Below are positions 26,777-35,255 of a stretch of DNA of 64,000 bases, piece by piece. The translations under genes were made by a program, and so were the position numbers. Within the stretch, counting starts at the first letter, position 1; the number at the start of each line of letters is the position of its first letter. The notes beneath the pieces were generated by a model that was not told the DNA's origin, did not search any database, and saw only the letters and a program-made list of their open reading frames with translations. The DNA lies in assembly GCA_021796385.1 (NCBI GenBank), contig JAJYXQ010000043.1, positions 128,202 to 192,201 of the forward strand. The letters run 5' to 3'. This DNA is from Thermoplasmata archaeon (GTDB lineage Archaea > Thermoplasmatota > Thermoplasmata > Lutacidiplasmatales > UBA184).

Positions 26777-29700
26777 TCAACGGATATCCTCCATATTGAT
26801 TCGCATCACGACTCCCATGCTGATGAGTTCGTTCAGCAGGAGCTTGAACGAGTAGCTGATCTCCACCGGGTAGATGGCCGAGGTGTTGCCGCAGACCGGG
26901 CATCGGAGCGCCCGCGCCCGCGAATCCATGATGGCGATGTGCCCGCAGGAGGGGTTCCCACAGACGTATTGCACCGTCCGGTCGGACTCGTCCAAGAGTC
27001 GGTCCTTGATCACCATGGCGGCTCCGTGCCCGATGAGCGTGTCGCGCTCCATTTCTCCGAACCGGAGACCGCCCTGGCGGCTCCTTCCCTCCGTGGGTTG
27101 TCGGGTGAGGATCTGCACGGGACCTCGGGAGCGCATGTGGAGCTTGTTCGCGACCATGTGATGGAGCTTCTGGTAGAAGATGACCCCCGTGAACACCTCG
27201 CCCTTGAGGCGTTGGCCGGTCACCCCGTCCCACATGACCTCCCGTCCGTTCGAATGGAATCCCATCTCCTTGAGCATGGATCGGATGGCCTCTTCCCGGT
27301 CTCCCGAGAACGCGGTCCCGTCGATAGAGCGCCCGTCGAGGGCTCCCATCTTCCCCCCGATCATCTCGAGGATGTGCGCGACGGTCATCCGGGAAGGGAT
27401 GGCGTGGGGATTCATGATCACATCGGGCTGGACCCCATCCCGGGTGAATGGCATGTTCTCCTGGGGGACGATCAGGCCCACGACCCCCTTCTGTCCGTGG
27501 CGCGAGGCGAACTTGTCTCCCAGCTCGGGGACCCGCTCGTTCCGGACCTTGACCTTGACCAGCTTGGAGAAGTTCTCGCCATCGGTCAATGTGACCGAGT
27601 CCACGAAACCTCCCTCCCCGGCCCGGACGGTTACGGAACTCTCCCGCCGCTTCTGTGGGGTGAGTAAATCCGTCTTTTCCTCCAGGAACCGCGGGGGCGA
27701 GGTCTTCCCGATCAATACCTCCCCTTCGGTGACGGCGAGTTCCGGGTAAATGAGCCCGTCCTCTCCGAGGTGCCGGTACGCCGTATCGACACGGGCGCCG
27801 GCGACATCGGGTCGAGGGATCTCGAAGCGGTCATCGTGGTTCCCCGGGTACTTCCGTTCCTCGGCACGATAGGTCCGGAAGAAAGAGGAGCGTCCCAGCC
27901 CGCGCTCGATGGCGCCCTTGCTGATCACGATGGCGTCCTGCATGTTGTAGCCCTCGAACGAGAGCAAGGCGACCACGAAGTTCTGTCCGGCCGGCCGCTC
28001 CATGAAGTGCGTGTAGCGCTGGGTCTCCGTGGCCACCAAGGGGGCTTGGGGATAGTGCAGCACGTGCCCCCGGGTGTCCGGACGATATCGGTAGTTCACC
28101 GACTCGATCCCGAGCGATTGCTTGGCCATCGCCGCTCCCATCGTGACCCGCGGGGCGGAATTGTGCTCGGCGTACGGGATCAACCCGGCCGCCACACCCA
28201 TGATGAGGTAGGGGTCGATCTCGAGATGGGTCGTCTCCTTTGTGAGGACCATCGGGACCTTGAAGTCATGGTGACAGTACTTGCACGAGAGGTTGGCCTC
28301 GGACTCCTTTGTTCCGACGTTCTCCCAGATCACGTCCTTCTTCGACAGGGTGTGCGAGCATTCTGGGCACCGCTCAGGCGTCTCGTAAGCCTCGACCGCG
28401 ACCAAGGCGTCCTCTTCCTCCTCGGCATCGAGCCATTCGACCTTTCCGGTCCGGATGAGGTCCGAGAAGGACATCGTACCGGCCTGGATGGCCTCGATAT
28501 CCGGGCGGGTCACTCGAGGGACACCTCCCTGGATTACGATGAGGGCGCGTCGCAGACGACCCCGATCGCAGTTGACGATGACCTCGTTCATCGGGCCTTC
28601 GTACCGGACGTTGACCTCACTGCCGCGGTTCATGAGGGCGGGGGAGAGGTTCCCAGAGCGGCGTCGGGATCGGATCTCGCTCACCAGGGTCTCCGGATTC
28701 GGGTGCAGCCCGACCAGGTTCCCGTTCACGAAGACCCGGGCGGCACGCTTGCCACCCCGTCCCGTGCCTTTCTCCAAGGCGAGATGGGCGGAAATCTCTC
28801 GTGTGTCGAGATCGCGCAAAACAAGGGTCACTTCCTCATCGTCGGCACCCTCGCTCACGTCGACCATCAGGGCGTAGTTCTTCACGAGGCCGCAGTTCTG
28901 TCCCTCCGGGGTCTCGTTCGGGCAGAGTCGGCCCCACTGGGTCGGATGCAGGTCCCGGGCCTCGAAGTGGGGTTGGCTGTGCGTCAACTGGCTCGTGACC
29001 CGACGCAGATGGGAGAAGGTCGACACGTAGCTCGTCCGGTCCAGCATTTGCGAAACACCGGCGCGTCCACCGACCCAGTTCCCCGTGCCGAGGGCGTGCA
29101 CCATGCGCTGGGTGAGAAGGTCCGGGCGTATCGCCGAGGAGACCCGGAGGTCCCGCTTCCGGGCGAAGGAGCGCTCCAACTGGTACTTGAGGTCCTTGAG
29201 CAACATCGTGAAGGCCACCCGGAAGAGGTCCTCCATGAGGTCACCGGCGAGCTTCAGGCGCTTGTTGGCGTAGTGGTCCTTGTCGTCTTCCTTGCGCAGG
29301 TTGAGGTTCAGTTCGAGGACGGTCCGCGCGATCCGGCCGAGGTAGAGGGCCTTCTTTAGCCGGTCGGCGGGCAGGTCGCCAAGATGCGGCAGGACGAGAT
29401 GGTCCAGGATACCGGCCACCTTCTTCGTCCGGTACTCCTTGGCCTGGCCCGTAGCGAATTTCTTCTCGAGGAAGAGGAGGGCGTCCTCGGGGGTGGAGAT
29501 CCCCTCGGGGGGATAGGAGAGCGGGTTCGCCACATCCTCGAGGTTCACGTTGAGGATGTGCTTCATGGTCTGGACGAAGGGCTCGTCCAGGAACATGAGC
29601 TCGGCGAGGACGGCCTGTTCGATCTCCTCGTCGTTCGCCATGCCGAGGGCCTTCATCAGAACGACGAGAGGGATCTGCCCTGCGGTCGATGGGATCGAGA

Positions 29701-30466
29701 CCTGAAGGATGCCATCCTTCTTCTTCTCGACCGTGAGCGGGCTGCGGTAGCCCCCCCGCTGGGAAAAGATGCGGGCGCTCTCGACCGGGACGGAGCCGTA
29801 CCGGTCGCTCAGTTCCGCAAAGATGCGGTTGCTGGCCCGGTCCTCGAGCGAAATGATCACCCGTTCCGTGCCGGAGATGATGAAATAGCCGCCGGGATCG
29901 TAGGGGTCCTCGCTGTACTCCATGAGCCGCGCCCGATACTCCTCATCCGAAAGAGGCATCCCACACCCGCGTTCCATGCCGGCCTTGCTCAGGCTGCACA
30001 ACCGGCTCCGGGCCATGATAGGCATGTCACCGATGTGGACGAGCTCGGATTCCCGCTCTACCCCGTTCTCGACCACGGTCACCTTGAGGTAGACCGGGGC
30101 CTGGTAGGTCAGGTTCCTCAGGCGAGCCTCCATCGGTGTAGGGGGGGAAATTGCGGGTTTCGAGTCCACGGGTTGCTTGCCCTGGAGCGGCCCCACGAAA
30201 ATCGTGGGCTCTGCGGTAGGATCGATGGCCCCCGTCCGGGGGTCCCGGCGCCGACCCACGCGGACGTAGATCGAGCTCTTCGTCTTCTCCACATCGAGCT
30301 TGATGATGCCCCGCTCCGTAGAATCCTCGCTGAGCCGGGCCTCGTCGACCACCATCTGCATCCGAGAGAAGGGGTTCTCGGGCGACGGAATGAAATCGTT
30401 GAAGCTGGCGAGGTGGTGGTTGACCGCGGAGCGTTCCTTGAAGAATGCGCTGATGATCTCTCGCAT
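26777..30466 (-). CDS. rpoB: RNA polymerase subunit B (fused B''-B')
   Basis: A 1229-residue second-largest subunit in one frame; some euryarchaea split this into two genes, Thermoplasmata do not. Motifs: [59 protein letters not shown], a zinc ribbon CSHTLSKKD... with [20 protein letters not shown] and a C-terminal [13 protein letters not shown] zinc site followed by [15 protein letters not shown]. Follows rpoH by 23 nt. Confidence 0.97.
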   Translation of the reverse strand: MREIISAFFKERSAVNHHLASFNDFIPSPENPFSRMQMVVDEARLSEDSTERGIIKLDVEKTKSSIYVRVGRRRDPRTGAIDPTAEPTIFVGPLQGKQPVDSKPAISPPTPMEARLRNLTYQAPVYLKVTVVENGVERESELVHIGDMPIMARSRLCSLSKAGMERGCGMPLSDEEYRARLMEYSEDPYDPGGYFIISGTERVIISLEDRASNRIFAELSDRYGSVPVESARIFSQRGGYRSPLTVEKKKDGILQVSIPSTAGQIPLVVLMKALGMANDEEIEQAVLAELMFLDEPFVQTMKHILNVNLEDVANPLSYPPEGISTPEDALLFLEKKFATGQAKEYRTKKVAGILDHLVLPHLGDLPADRLKKALYLGRIARTVLELNLNLRKEDDKDHYANKRLKLAGDLMEDLFRVAFTMLLKDLKYQLERSFARKRDLRVSSAIRPDLLTQRMVHALGTGNWVGGRAGVSQMLDRTSYVSTFSHLRRVTSQLTHSQPHFEARDLHPTQWGRLCPNETPEGQNCGLVKNYALMVDVSEGADDEEVTLVLRDLDTREISAHLALEKGTGRGGKRAARVFVNGNLVGLHPNPETLVSEIRSRRRSGNLSPALMNRGSEVNVRYEGPMNEVIVNCDRGRLRRALIVIQGGVPRVTRPDIEAIQAGTMSFSDLIRTGKVEWLDAEEEEDALVAVEAYETPERCPECSHTLSKKDVIWENVGTKESEANLSCKYCHHDFKVPMVLTKETTHLEIDPYLIMGVAAGLIPYAEHNSAPRVTMGAAMAKQSLGIESVNYRYRPDTRGHVLHYPQAPLVATETQRYTHFMERPAGQNFVVALLSFEGYNMQDAIVISKGAIERGLGRSSFFRTYRAEERKYPGNHDDRFEIPRPDVAGARVDTAYRHLGEDGLIYPELAVTEGEVLIGKTSPPRFLEEKTDLLTPQKRRESSVTVRAGEGGFVDSVTLTDGENFSKLVKVKVRNERVPELGDKFASRHGQKGVVGLIVPQENMPFTRDGVQPDVIMNPHAIPSRMTVAHILEMIGGKMGALDGRSIDGTAFSGDREEAIRSMLKEMGFHSNGREVMWDGVTGQRLKGEVFTGVIFYQKLHHMVANKLHMRSRGPVQILTRQPTEGRSRQGGLRFGEMERDTLIGHGAAMVIKDRLLDESDRTVQYVCGNPSCGHIAIMDSRARALRCPVCGNTSAIYPVEISYSFKLLLNELISMGVVMRINMEDIR

Positions 30467-30489
30467 GTTCCTTTTCCTCCTAACTGAAC

Positions 30490-30816
30490 CTAATCGAGCC
30501 GTCCTTCAGTGATGATACGATAATGGATCGTGCGGCCTGCGGTCGGGGAGATCCGTCGGATCTCCACGATGCGGCCCACAAGGTTCTCGTTCGCAGCGAT
30601 GGCTGCGCGGTACGTGGGGTCGTTGGCCAGGCCCGGGTCGTAGAGCGTGATCTTGGGCAACCGGTCCGGCGTCGTCGCGAACTGGGCCATGACCTTCATG
30701 CCTTCCTCATGCGTGAGGAGTACATGCTCGGGGACCATGTTGTGGCGGACAAAGTCGGTACCCTGGAGCGCATCCTTCGGATTCGCCCCCTTCTTCTTCG
30801 AGGTTTTCGCTGGCAT
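30490..30816 (-). CDS. rpoH: RNA polymerase subunit H (Rpb5 C-terminal homologue)
   Basis: A 108-residue subunit equivalent to the assembly domain of eukaryotic Rpb5. Seen: [29 protein letters not shown], and [20 protein letters not shown] with the conserved terminal RIITEGRLD. An in-frame upstream codon would add 26 residues that overlap the tRNA-Lys gene, so ATG 30816 is chosen; the N-terminal Lys-rich stretch (PAKTSKKKG) is an extension. The tRNA 3' end is only 32 nt upstream. Confidence 0.93.
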   Translation of the reverse strand: MPAKTSKKKGANPKDALQGTDFVRHNMVPEHVLLTHEEGMKVMAQFATTPDRLPKITLYDPGLANDPTYRAAIAANENLVGRIVEIRRISPTAGRTIHYRIITEGRLD

Positions 30817-30862
30817 CTTTTCAACACTCCTTGGAATGGGAAATGGGGCGGGCCCGCGGGGA

Positions 30863-30896
30863 GTTCCGGAGAGGGAGCCGGTACGGCTCCCCACCT
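30863..30896 (-). other. T-loop intron of tRNA-Lys (34 nt), position 59/60
   Basis: Central helix TTCG/CGGA (one G-U), 5' bulge AAA, 3' bulge ACT, then an intron stem of 11 positions (GGTGGGGAGCC/GGCTCCCTCTC, one mismatch) closed by GTACC. Cutting AA^A and AC^T gives the seven-base loop TTCGAAT between perfectly paired T-stem arms. Confidence 0.8.
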
Positions 30897-30935
30897 TTCG
30901 AACCCCGGACCAACCGGTTAAAAGCCGGATGCTCT

Positions 30936-30966
30936 GTCCCGGGCCAGGGCTGGTGCCCAGCGGCCT
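30936..30966 (-). other. D-loop intron of tRNA-Lys (31 nt)
   Basis: A bulge-helix-bulge can be drawn: central helix CCCG/CGGG, 5' bulge GCA, 3' bulge ACA, flanked inside by GGCC/GGCC and GCTGG/CCAGC pairs with loop GCA. Cutting after the second base of each bulge (GC^A, AC^A) restores AGCCCGGCA-GAGC, the standard archaeal D-arm. A CA repeat makes the border ambiguous by two bases. Confidence 0.75.
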
Positions 30967-30996
30967 GCCGGGCTGAGCTACGGACCCACCCCAACT

Positions 30997-31323
30997 TCAC
31001 GGCAAACTCTCCAGGCGGCTTATCACAGACCAGAGAGACGTACGGCCATGCACGGGAAGGTTCGAATCGTTTGCAAGATCGTCTAGGATGCCGACGGCGC
31101 TGGCCACCCGAACATCGACGGCGACCGTCTCCTTGTTCAGCGCTTCGAGGGCGCCTTGGATGCCCCGACGGAGGTTTCGAGGGAGGGAAGTGTCTTGGGT
31201 GAGCTCGTGCAGGAGGTCAAGCACCCCCTTCATCGACCCGACGGCAGTGGCCGAGGGGGTGTCCGAGGGCTTCCCGATCCCCCCAGCGGGGACCCCTTGG
31301 GCTGGAGTAGATGAAAGATTCAT
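30997..31323 (-). CDS. UPF0147 family protein
   Basis: A 108-residue archaeal protein of unknown function. The conserved helical part is residues about 31-108, from MKGVLDLLHELTQDTSLPRN through LNKETVAVDVRVASAVGILD and LANDSNLPVHGRT. The first 30 residues are a Pro/Gly/Ser-rich tail absent from the core family. ATG 31323 overlaps the TGA stop of the Lrp-like gene (ATGA), supporting that start over the internal methionine. Followed at once by tRNA-Lys. Confidence 0.87.
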   Translation of the reverse strand: MNLSSTPAQGVPAGGIGKPSDTPSATAVGSMKGVLDLLHELTQDTSLPRNLRRGIQGALEALNKETVAVDVRVASAVGILDDLANDSNLPVHGRTSLWSVISRLESLP

Positions 31324-31661
31324 GCCGTGGCCTTCCGTTCCCCGCTCTCCTTGTACGACGTGACCACGAGGAGGGTCTTCGACTCGCGGATACCCCGTAC
31401 GTCGGGAAGGCGATGAAGCACGAACTCCTTGAGGTCTCCGTAATGCGGGAAGCGGACCTTGAGGAAGATATCGATGTCCCCGGTGACCAGATAGACATCC
31501 TCCACCTCGCTGAAACGGGACACTTCGATGGCCACATGGTCGGCCTCGGTGGTCTCCACCTTGAGCCCGATGATGGCGACAACGGTGTCCTCACCCCAGA
31601 CTTTCGTGAACGCCCCTTCGACCGCCGTTCCTACCGGAGACTTGTCCTTGTTGTTCGCCAT
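31320..31661 (-). CDS. Stand-alone Lrp/AsnC ligand-binding (RAM) domain protein
   Basis: A 113-residue protein consisting of the RAM domain without the DNA-binding half: TVVAIIGLKVETTEADHVAI, FSEVEDVYLVTGDIDIFLKV, and VRGIRESKTLLVVTSYKE. Such proteins may bind amino acids and modulate full-length Lrp regulators. It sits at the head of the RNA polymerase operon and is translationally coupled to UPF0147, so it may report amino-acid state to this operon; that link is inference. Confidence 0.88.
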   Translation of the reverse strand: MANNKDKSPVGTAVEGAFTKVWGEDTVVAIIGLKVETTEADHVAIEVSRFSEVEDVYLVTGDIDIFLKVRFPHYGDLKEFVLHRLPDVRGIRESKTLLVVTSYKESGERKATA

Positions 31662-31677
31662 AATCAGAACCGAGGGT

Positions 31678-31851
31678 TCACCGGGGAGGGAGGGATTCCA
31701 CTTCTTCTCGGAGATCGTCGATCACCATGTCGATGAGCGCGGTGGGAGACACGGAGCGGTATTCCCGGCGGCCGTTGGCCTCGGAAGCGACACGGGCGAC
31801 CAAGCCTCCGCTCGTCCGGATGAATTCAACGTTGACTATGAGCTCGTCCAC
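31678..31851 (-). CDS. Small hypothetical protein at the head of the RNA polymerase operon
   Basis: A candidate 57-residue protein starting at GTG 31851 and ending 16 nt before the Lrp-like gene. It has a compact beta-beta-alpha pattern (DELIVNVEFIRTSGGLVARV, then the C-terminal helix SPTALIDMVIDDLREEVESL). No family recognised. A TTAATAGG element near 31896-31903 could be its TATA box. The frame is open further upstream, but that part is antisense to the DoxX gene and its leader. Modest confidence. Confidence 0.42.
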   Translation of the reverse strand: MDELIVNVEFIRTSGGLVARVASEANGRREYRSVSPTALIDMVIDDLREEVESLPPR

Positions 31852-31995
31852 CAATGGGAACCCCCGTACCCGCTCTCTGGGGCACTCATCCTCCCTATTA
31901 AGCCTTTTGGCCGATTCGCGGTCGAAGCTACTCGCGGCGGCCGTGTCCAACTCTGGAAACGGAGAGTTGATAGGCAGGGAACGCTCCACAAACCA

Positions 31996-32580
31996 ATGGC
32001 CTCGATAGTGCATCTCCAGGAGGCCGTGGACTCCTGGTGGGTTCGCCGCACACCGCAGCTGAAAGTGGTCTTCCGCGTGCTGTTCGGTGTCATCTGGGGC
32101 ATCGATGGCTCCCTGAAGTTCACTCCGGGGCTGGTCAGCGCCTTCCCTCAGATGGTCTCGGACGCAGCCCAAGGCCAACCGGCTTGGCTCTCGGGATGGT
32201 TCTCGTTCTGGCAGGCCCAGGTGTCTGCAGATCCTGCCCTTTGGGTCTACTCTACGGGCATCTTCGAGTTGGTTCTCGCCTTGGCCCTCTGTTTGGGTAT
32301 CCTCCGGAAGTTAGCGTACACCGGCGGGATCCTACTTAGCCTCGTCATCTGGGCTGTTCCCGAGGGGTTTGGAGGACCATATGGGCCAGGGTCCACCGAC
32401 ATCGGTACCGGGGTCATTTATGCGATGGTCTTCCTGATGCTCATGGTGATCAGCGCGACTTATGGCCCGAGCACCTGGAGCGTGGACTACTACCTTGAAC
32501 GCCGGTGGCCGTGGTGGGCTCGGCTTTCTGAGATACGGTCACCGCGTCCGAGCCCCGCTGCGAATCCCGACAAAGCATGA
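31996..32580 (+). CDS. DoxX-like integral membrane protein
   Basis: A 194-residue protein with four or five membrane segments: VVFRVLFGVIWGIDGSLKF, FELVLALALCLGILRKLAY, GGILLSLVIWAVPEGFGG and GVIYAMVFLMLMVISATYG. The spacing and the glycine-rich third helix fit the DoxX/DoxD superfamily, whose members act in thiosulphate:quinone oxidation or redox stress. The ATG at 31996 is chosen because upstream in-frame residues look random. Its TGA overlaps the ATG of the next gene. Confidence 0.75.
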   Translation: MASIVHLQEAVDSWWVRRTPQLKVVFRVLFGVIWGIDGSLKFTPGLVSAFPQMVSDAAQGQPAWLSGWFSFWQAQVSADPALWVYSTGIFELVLALALCLGILRKLAYTGGILLSLVIWAVPEGFGGPYGPGSTDIGTGVIYAMVFLMLMVISATYGPSTWSVDYYLERRWPWWARLSEIRSPRPSPAANPDKA

Positions 32581-33116
32581 GTCGAGTTGTCGCCCTTCTC
32601 CGGGCGATCAACGTGGGGGGGAACGTCGTGGCGATGCGGGACATTGCGCGCTCGTTCCTCCGGCATGGCCACAAAGAGGTGGAGACTTGGCTCCGGACCG
32701 GCAACGTGATCTTCTCTCCGTCCCAGGGCCTGACGATCGGCCTCGATGCGACGATCGAGGCTGATCTATTCAAAGACCTTCGGTTGAAGACCACGGTGTT
32801 GGTCCGTTCGGAGAAAGAGTTTCGGAACGTCATGGACTGGAATCCGTTCCCGGCGGAAGCCCAGGAAGACCCGAGCCACCTTGTAGTATACTTCTTGCGC
32901 GAACTCCCTGCGAAAGGCGCTCTCGACATGCTCGCTCGGGCGCACGGAGGACCGGAACGCCTGAGCATGCCCTACGACCATCTTTACGTAGTGTACCCCA
33001 AAGGGATCGCACGATCTAAACTAACGCTGGATAAGATAGAAAAGGCGTTGCAGACTTCGGGAACGGGTCGAAACTGGAACACGGTTTGCAAGCTTAGGCA
33101 GCTTTGCGCCCATTGA
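32577..33116 (+). CDS. DUF1697 family protein
   Basis: A 179-residue protein with the DUF1697 hallmark start VVALLRAINVGGNVVAMRDI and the pattern EVETWLRTGNVIFSPSQG, then LVRSEKEFRNVMDWNPFP and the C-terminal RNWNTVCKL. The function of the family is unknown. It overlaps the DoxX-like stop by 4 nt (ATGA), so the two are translationally coupled. Confidence 0.9.
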   Translation: MSRVVALLRAINVGGNVVAMRDIARSFLRHGHKEVETWLRTGNVIFSPSQGLTIGLDATIEADLFKDLRLKTTVLVRSEKEFRNVMDWNPFPAEAQEDPSHLVVYFLRELPAKGALDMLARAHGGPERLSMPYDHLYVVYPKGIARSKLTLDKIEKALQTSGTGRNWNTVCKLRQLCAH

Positions 33117-33178
33117 CAAGGTACCCATCGTCGCCTCGGCACGCGAAGTGGAAGGGACCTCTTACGATGTCCGCTCTG

Positions 33179-33628
33179 TCATTGGGCAGTGGCCGAGCGT
33201 CGGGCCCCCTTCCGCTGGCGGTCCCCCGAAAGTACCGGGCCGTGGTCGGGTCCGATGAACTCCCACCAGATACCATCCGGGTCGGACACGTACACGAGGC
33301 GCATTCGTCCATCGGGAAGTTCGTAGCGGGTCTTTCCTCCTGCGCGCCGGGCCAGGGCCACCCAGCGAGTCAGGTCCGGAACGGCGATGCCGAAATGATC
33401 GAACTCCGAGCCGGTGCGATACCGTTCGTGGTACGGGGTATGGGCAGGATAGAAATTGAGCTCCAAGCGATGGTGCGAGCCCGGGAACTTCAAATGGACC
33501 CACACTCCGCCATGGTCCATGACACCACGGCGGAAGACCTTGAAGCCGAGCACCCGATAGAATTTCAACGAACGTTCCAGGTTGCGCACCCGGATGCCCG
33601 AGTAAAAGAACCGAGCCTTCGAGACCAT
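33179..33628 (-). CDS. VOC (glyoxalase/dioxygenase-fold) protein
   Basis: A 149-residue protein with the paired beta-alpha-beta-beta-beta modules of the vicinal oxygen chelate fold. Module one is RVRNLERSLKFYRVLGFKVF to HHRLELNFY; module two starts EFDHFGIAVPDLTRWVALAR and ends VYVSDPDGIWWEFIG. Histidines and glutamate in metal positions (HRLELN, DHFGI, WEFIG) are retained, so a metal-dependent lyase or hydrolase is possible. Substrate not inferable from neighbours. Confidence 0.87.
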   Translation of the reverse strand: MVSKARFFYSGIRVRNLERSLKFYRVLGFKVFRRGVMDHGGVWVHLKFPGSHHRLELNFYPAHTPYHERYRTGSEFDHFGIAVPDLTRWVALARRAGGKTRYELPDGRMRLVYVSDPDGIWWEFIGPDHGPVLSGDRQRKGARRSATAQ

Positions 33629-33742
33629 GGATTCGCCATGGGCGGGGAGATGATAAGGGCGGCGGTTCGACGGTCAATGCTCTTTGCACGACCTGGCCGT
33701 CACGAGATCTGTCCAGAGCGCCTCCGGGACGGGCGATCCGAC

Positions 33743-34858
33743 CTACTGGACGTCCATGAAGTCCATCTTGAGGATTGACCGGACCCATCCCAACGAGTCC
33801 CGAAGGAGCGACACGGCGATCTCCAGCCCGAACCAGGCGATGGCTACCACATTGAAGAGTCCCGCCCACATCCTCAACACAGGAAGTCCCTCAAGGTCCG
33901 CATACACCCGGACCGCCAGGGTGGACTCGATGAGTACGAACGGCAGGTAGAATGTCTTCCGGAACCTGACCTCCCGGCGCAGGATGACCCGGAGGATGAC
34001 CATCGAGTGGGCCATGATCATCGAGAAGACGAACCCGAGGAAGATGGAGTGAAGGAAAGCGTCGTAGACAAGGTAGGGCAAGGTCAACCCACCCCATATC
34101 GCGATGACCGCGGCCTCCAGGAGCCAAACATACCCCGACAAGAGACAGAGTGCGACGAACCGTGTTCCCCCGGACTGTCGGACATTCAACCGCGCGATGT
34201 CGAACCGGAGCAGCCAGAGCCCGAGGCCCGCCAGGCCGGCGACGGCGCTCGACACCCCCCAGGCGAAGTCCCAAAGGCTCAGGACGGGCGCTAAGATGAT
34301 GAGCCCCACGGAGAGCGTGAATGTCGCCTGCCGGAAACGCGAAGAAGCGAGCACCCGCGCGAGCTCGAGCCGTTCCGCGGCGACCAGCAGGACCAGGAAG
34401 CCAACCCACCACAGCACCATCCATGGGACCTGGCCACTGACCCACCACGCCACGTTACCCATCAGGAGGAGCACGGCACCGGCCAGCATCACGCCGGAGT
34501 GAAGAGCCGGTTGCCACCGATAGATCATGAGGAATAGACCGGTCAGTCCCGCACCGCTTGCAATCCAGACCGCGCCCGAGAGGAATTCTCCCCTGGGAGC
34601 GAGCAGGAGGAGGGCACCGGCCCCCGAGAGCATCGGCACCACAAGCGCCCAGCGTCGGTGGACCGCCACGGCCCTCTCGAGACCGATGAGCGTGGCGAGG
34701 ACCCCGTTCACCATGATGGGCCCATGCATCTCCTCAAAGCCCGGCAACGGCAACGCCAGGCTCCACCCGATGAGATCCAAGGCGGCCCACAAACCGAGCG
34801 CCACTGCGATGAGCGCCAGCGGGACCGGGAGGAGCCGCAGACGCTCACCCGGCCGCAT
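33743..34858 (-). CDS. Polytopic membrane protein, NnrS-like
   Basis: A 371-residue protein with about 11-12 hydrophobic helices. EEMHGPIMVNGVLATLIGLERAVAV (in part MHGPIMVNGVLATLIGLERA) near residue 45, and YDAFLHSIFLGFVFSMIMAH further on, contain histidines within helices, as in heme/copper-binding NnrS-type proteins. ATG 34858 directly follows the DUF2249 gene (11 nt), while upstream in-frame codons overlap it. The pairing with DUF2249 and a hemerythrin nearby suggests nitric-oxide or oxygen response. Family assignment is tentative. Confidence 0.55.
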   Translation of the reverse strand: MRPGERLRLLPVPLALIAVALGLWAALDLIGWSLALPLPGFEEMHGPIMVNGVLATLIGLERAVAVHRRWALVVPMLSGAGALLLLAPRGEFLSGAVWIASGAGLTGLFLMIYRWQPALHSGVMLAGAVLLLMGNVAWWVSGQVPWMVLWWVGFLVLLVAAERLELARVLASSRFRQATFTLSVGLIILAPVLSLWDFAWGVSSAVAGLAGLGLWLLRFDIARLNVRQSGGTRFVALCLLSGYVWLLEAAVIAIWGGLTLPYLVYDAFLHSIFLGFVFSMIMAHSMVILRVILRREVRFRKTFYLPFVLIESTLAVRVYADLEGLPVLRMWAGLFNVVAIAWFGLEIAVSLLRDSLGWVRSILKMDFMDVQ

Positions 34859-34869
34859 ACCCGGGCCGA

Positions 34870-35154
34870 CTACGGTCGCGAAACCGGCAGCGGAGTGCGT
34901 GGCTCCGGAGAGATCCGCCCGATCCGGACCCTCCAAGTCAAGGGGCCTGTCTCCACATAGGTCCAAGAGAAGGTCCCGTTTCGCTCCGCGAGGAACTGGT
35001 AGTAGAGGGGCTTCGGGTCGTGGTCGTTAACCAAGAGGAAGCTTTGCCCCTCCTTCAGGGCCTCAAAGGCCCCGAAGATCATCGGATGCTTCTGAGGCGC
35101 AGGAACGGGTCGTACGTCGATCACGCGCTCGCTATCTTCTTTGGGTCCGGGCAT
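34870..35154 (-). CDS. DUF2249 protein
   Basis: A 94-residue SirA/TusA-like-fold protein of the DUF2249 family. Conserved features: VIDVRPVPAPQKHPMIFGAF, LKEGQSFLLVNDHDPKPLYY (the NDHDPKPL signature), WTYVETGPLTWRVRIGR. DUF2249 proteins commonly occur beside hemerythrin, NnrS or denitrification genes. Here it is the first gene of a leftward pair with the polytopic protein and is divergent from a second polytopic protein at 35256. Confidence 0.88.
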   Translation of the reverse strand: MPGPKEDSERVIDVRPVPAPQKHPMIFGAFEALKEGQSFLLVNDHDPKPLYYQFLAERNGTFSWTYVETGPLTWRVRIGRISPEPRTPLPVSRP

Positions 35155-35255
35155 GATGATCTATCCTCGGTGGGCCCACACCCGCTTTTAGCTAAGTCCC
35201 GTGTACGAACCCGTTCGGAAGCAAAAGTAACCCGGGCCATTCCGTCAGCTAGCCG

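Larger units (their letters stand above)
30849..30987 (-). tRNA. tRNA-Lys (anticodon UUU) interrupted by two introns
   Basis: The 139-nt gene becomes a normal 74-nt tRNA when 31 nt in the D-loop and 34 nt in the T-loop are removed. Acceptor GGGTCCG pairs with CGGGCCC (one G-U), discriminator G; D-stem GCTC/GAGC with spliced loop AGCCCGGCA; anticodon loop CTTTTAA (UUU at 30920-30922); T-stem CGGGG/CCCCG with spliced loop TTCGAAT. There is no intron at 37/38. No TATA box is evident just upstream: the 5' end lies 9 nt after the UPF0147 stop and the 3' end 32 nt before rpoH, so it is probably cut from the operon transcript. Confidence 0.88.

Noticed and set aside
24745-29359. Long rightward open frames opposite rpoA1 and rpoB
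   Set aside because: They are shadows of strongly conserved polymerase genes in GC-rich DNA; their translations are low-complexity and match no family.
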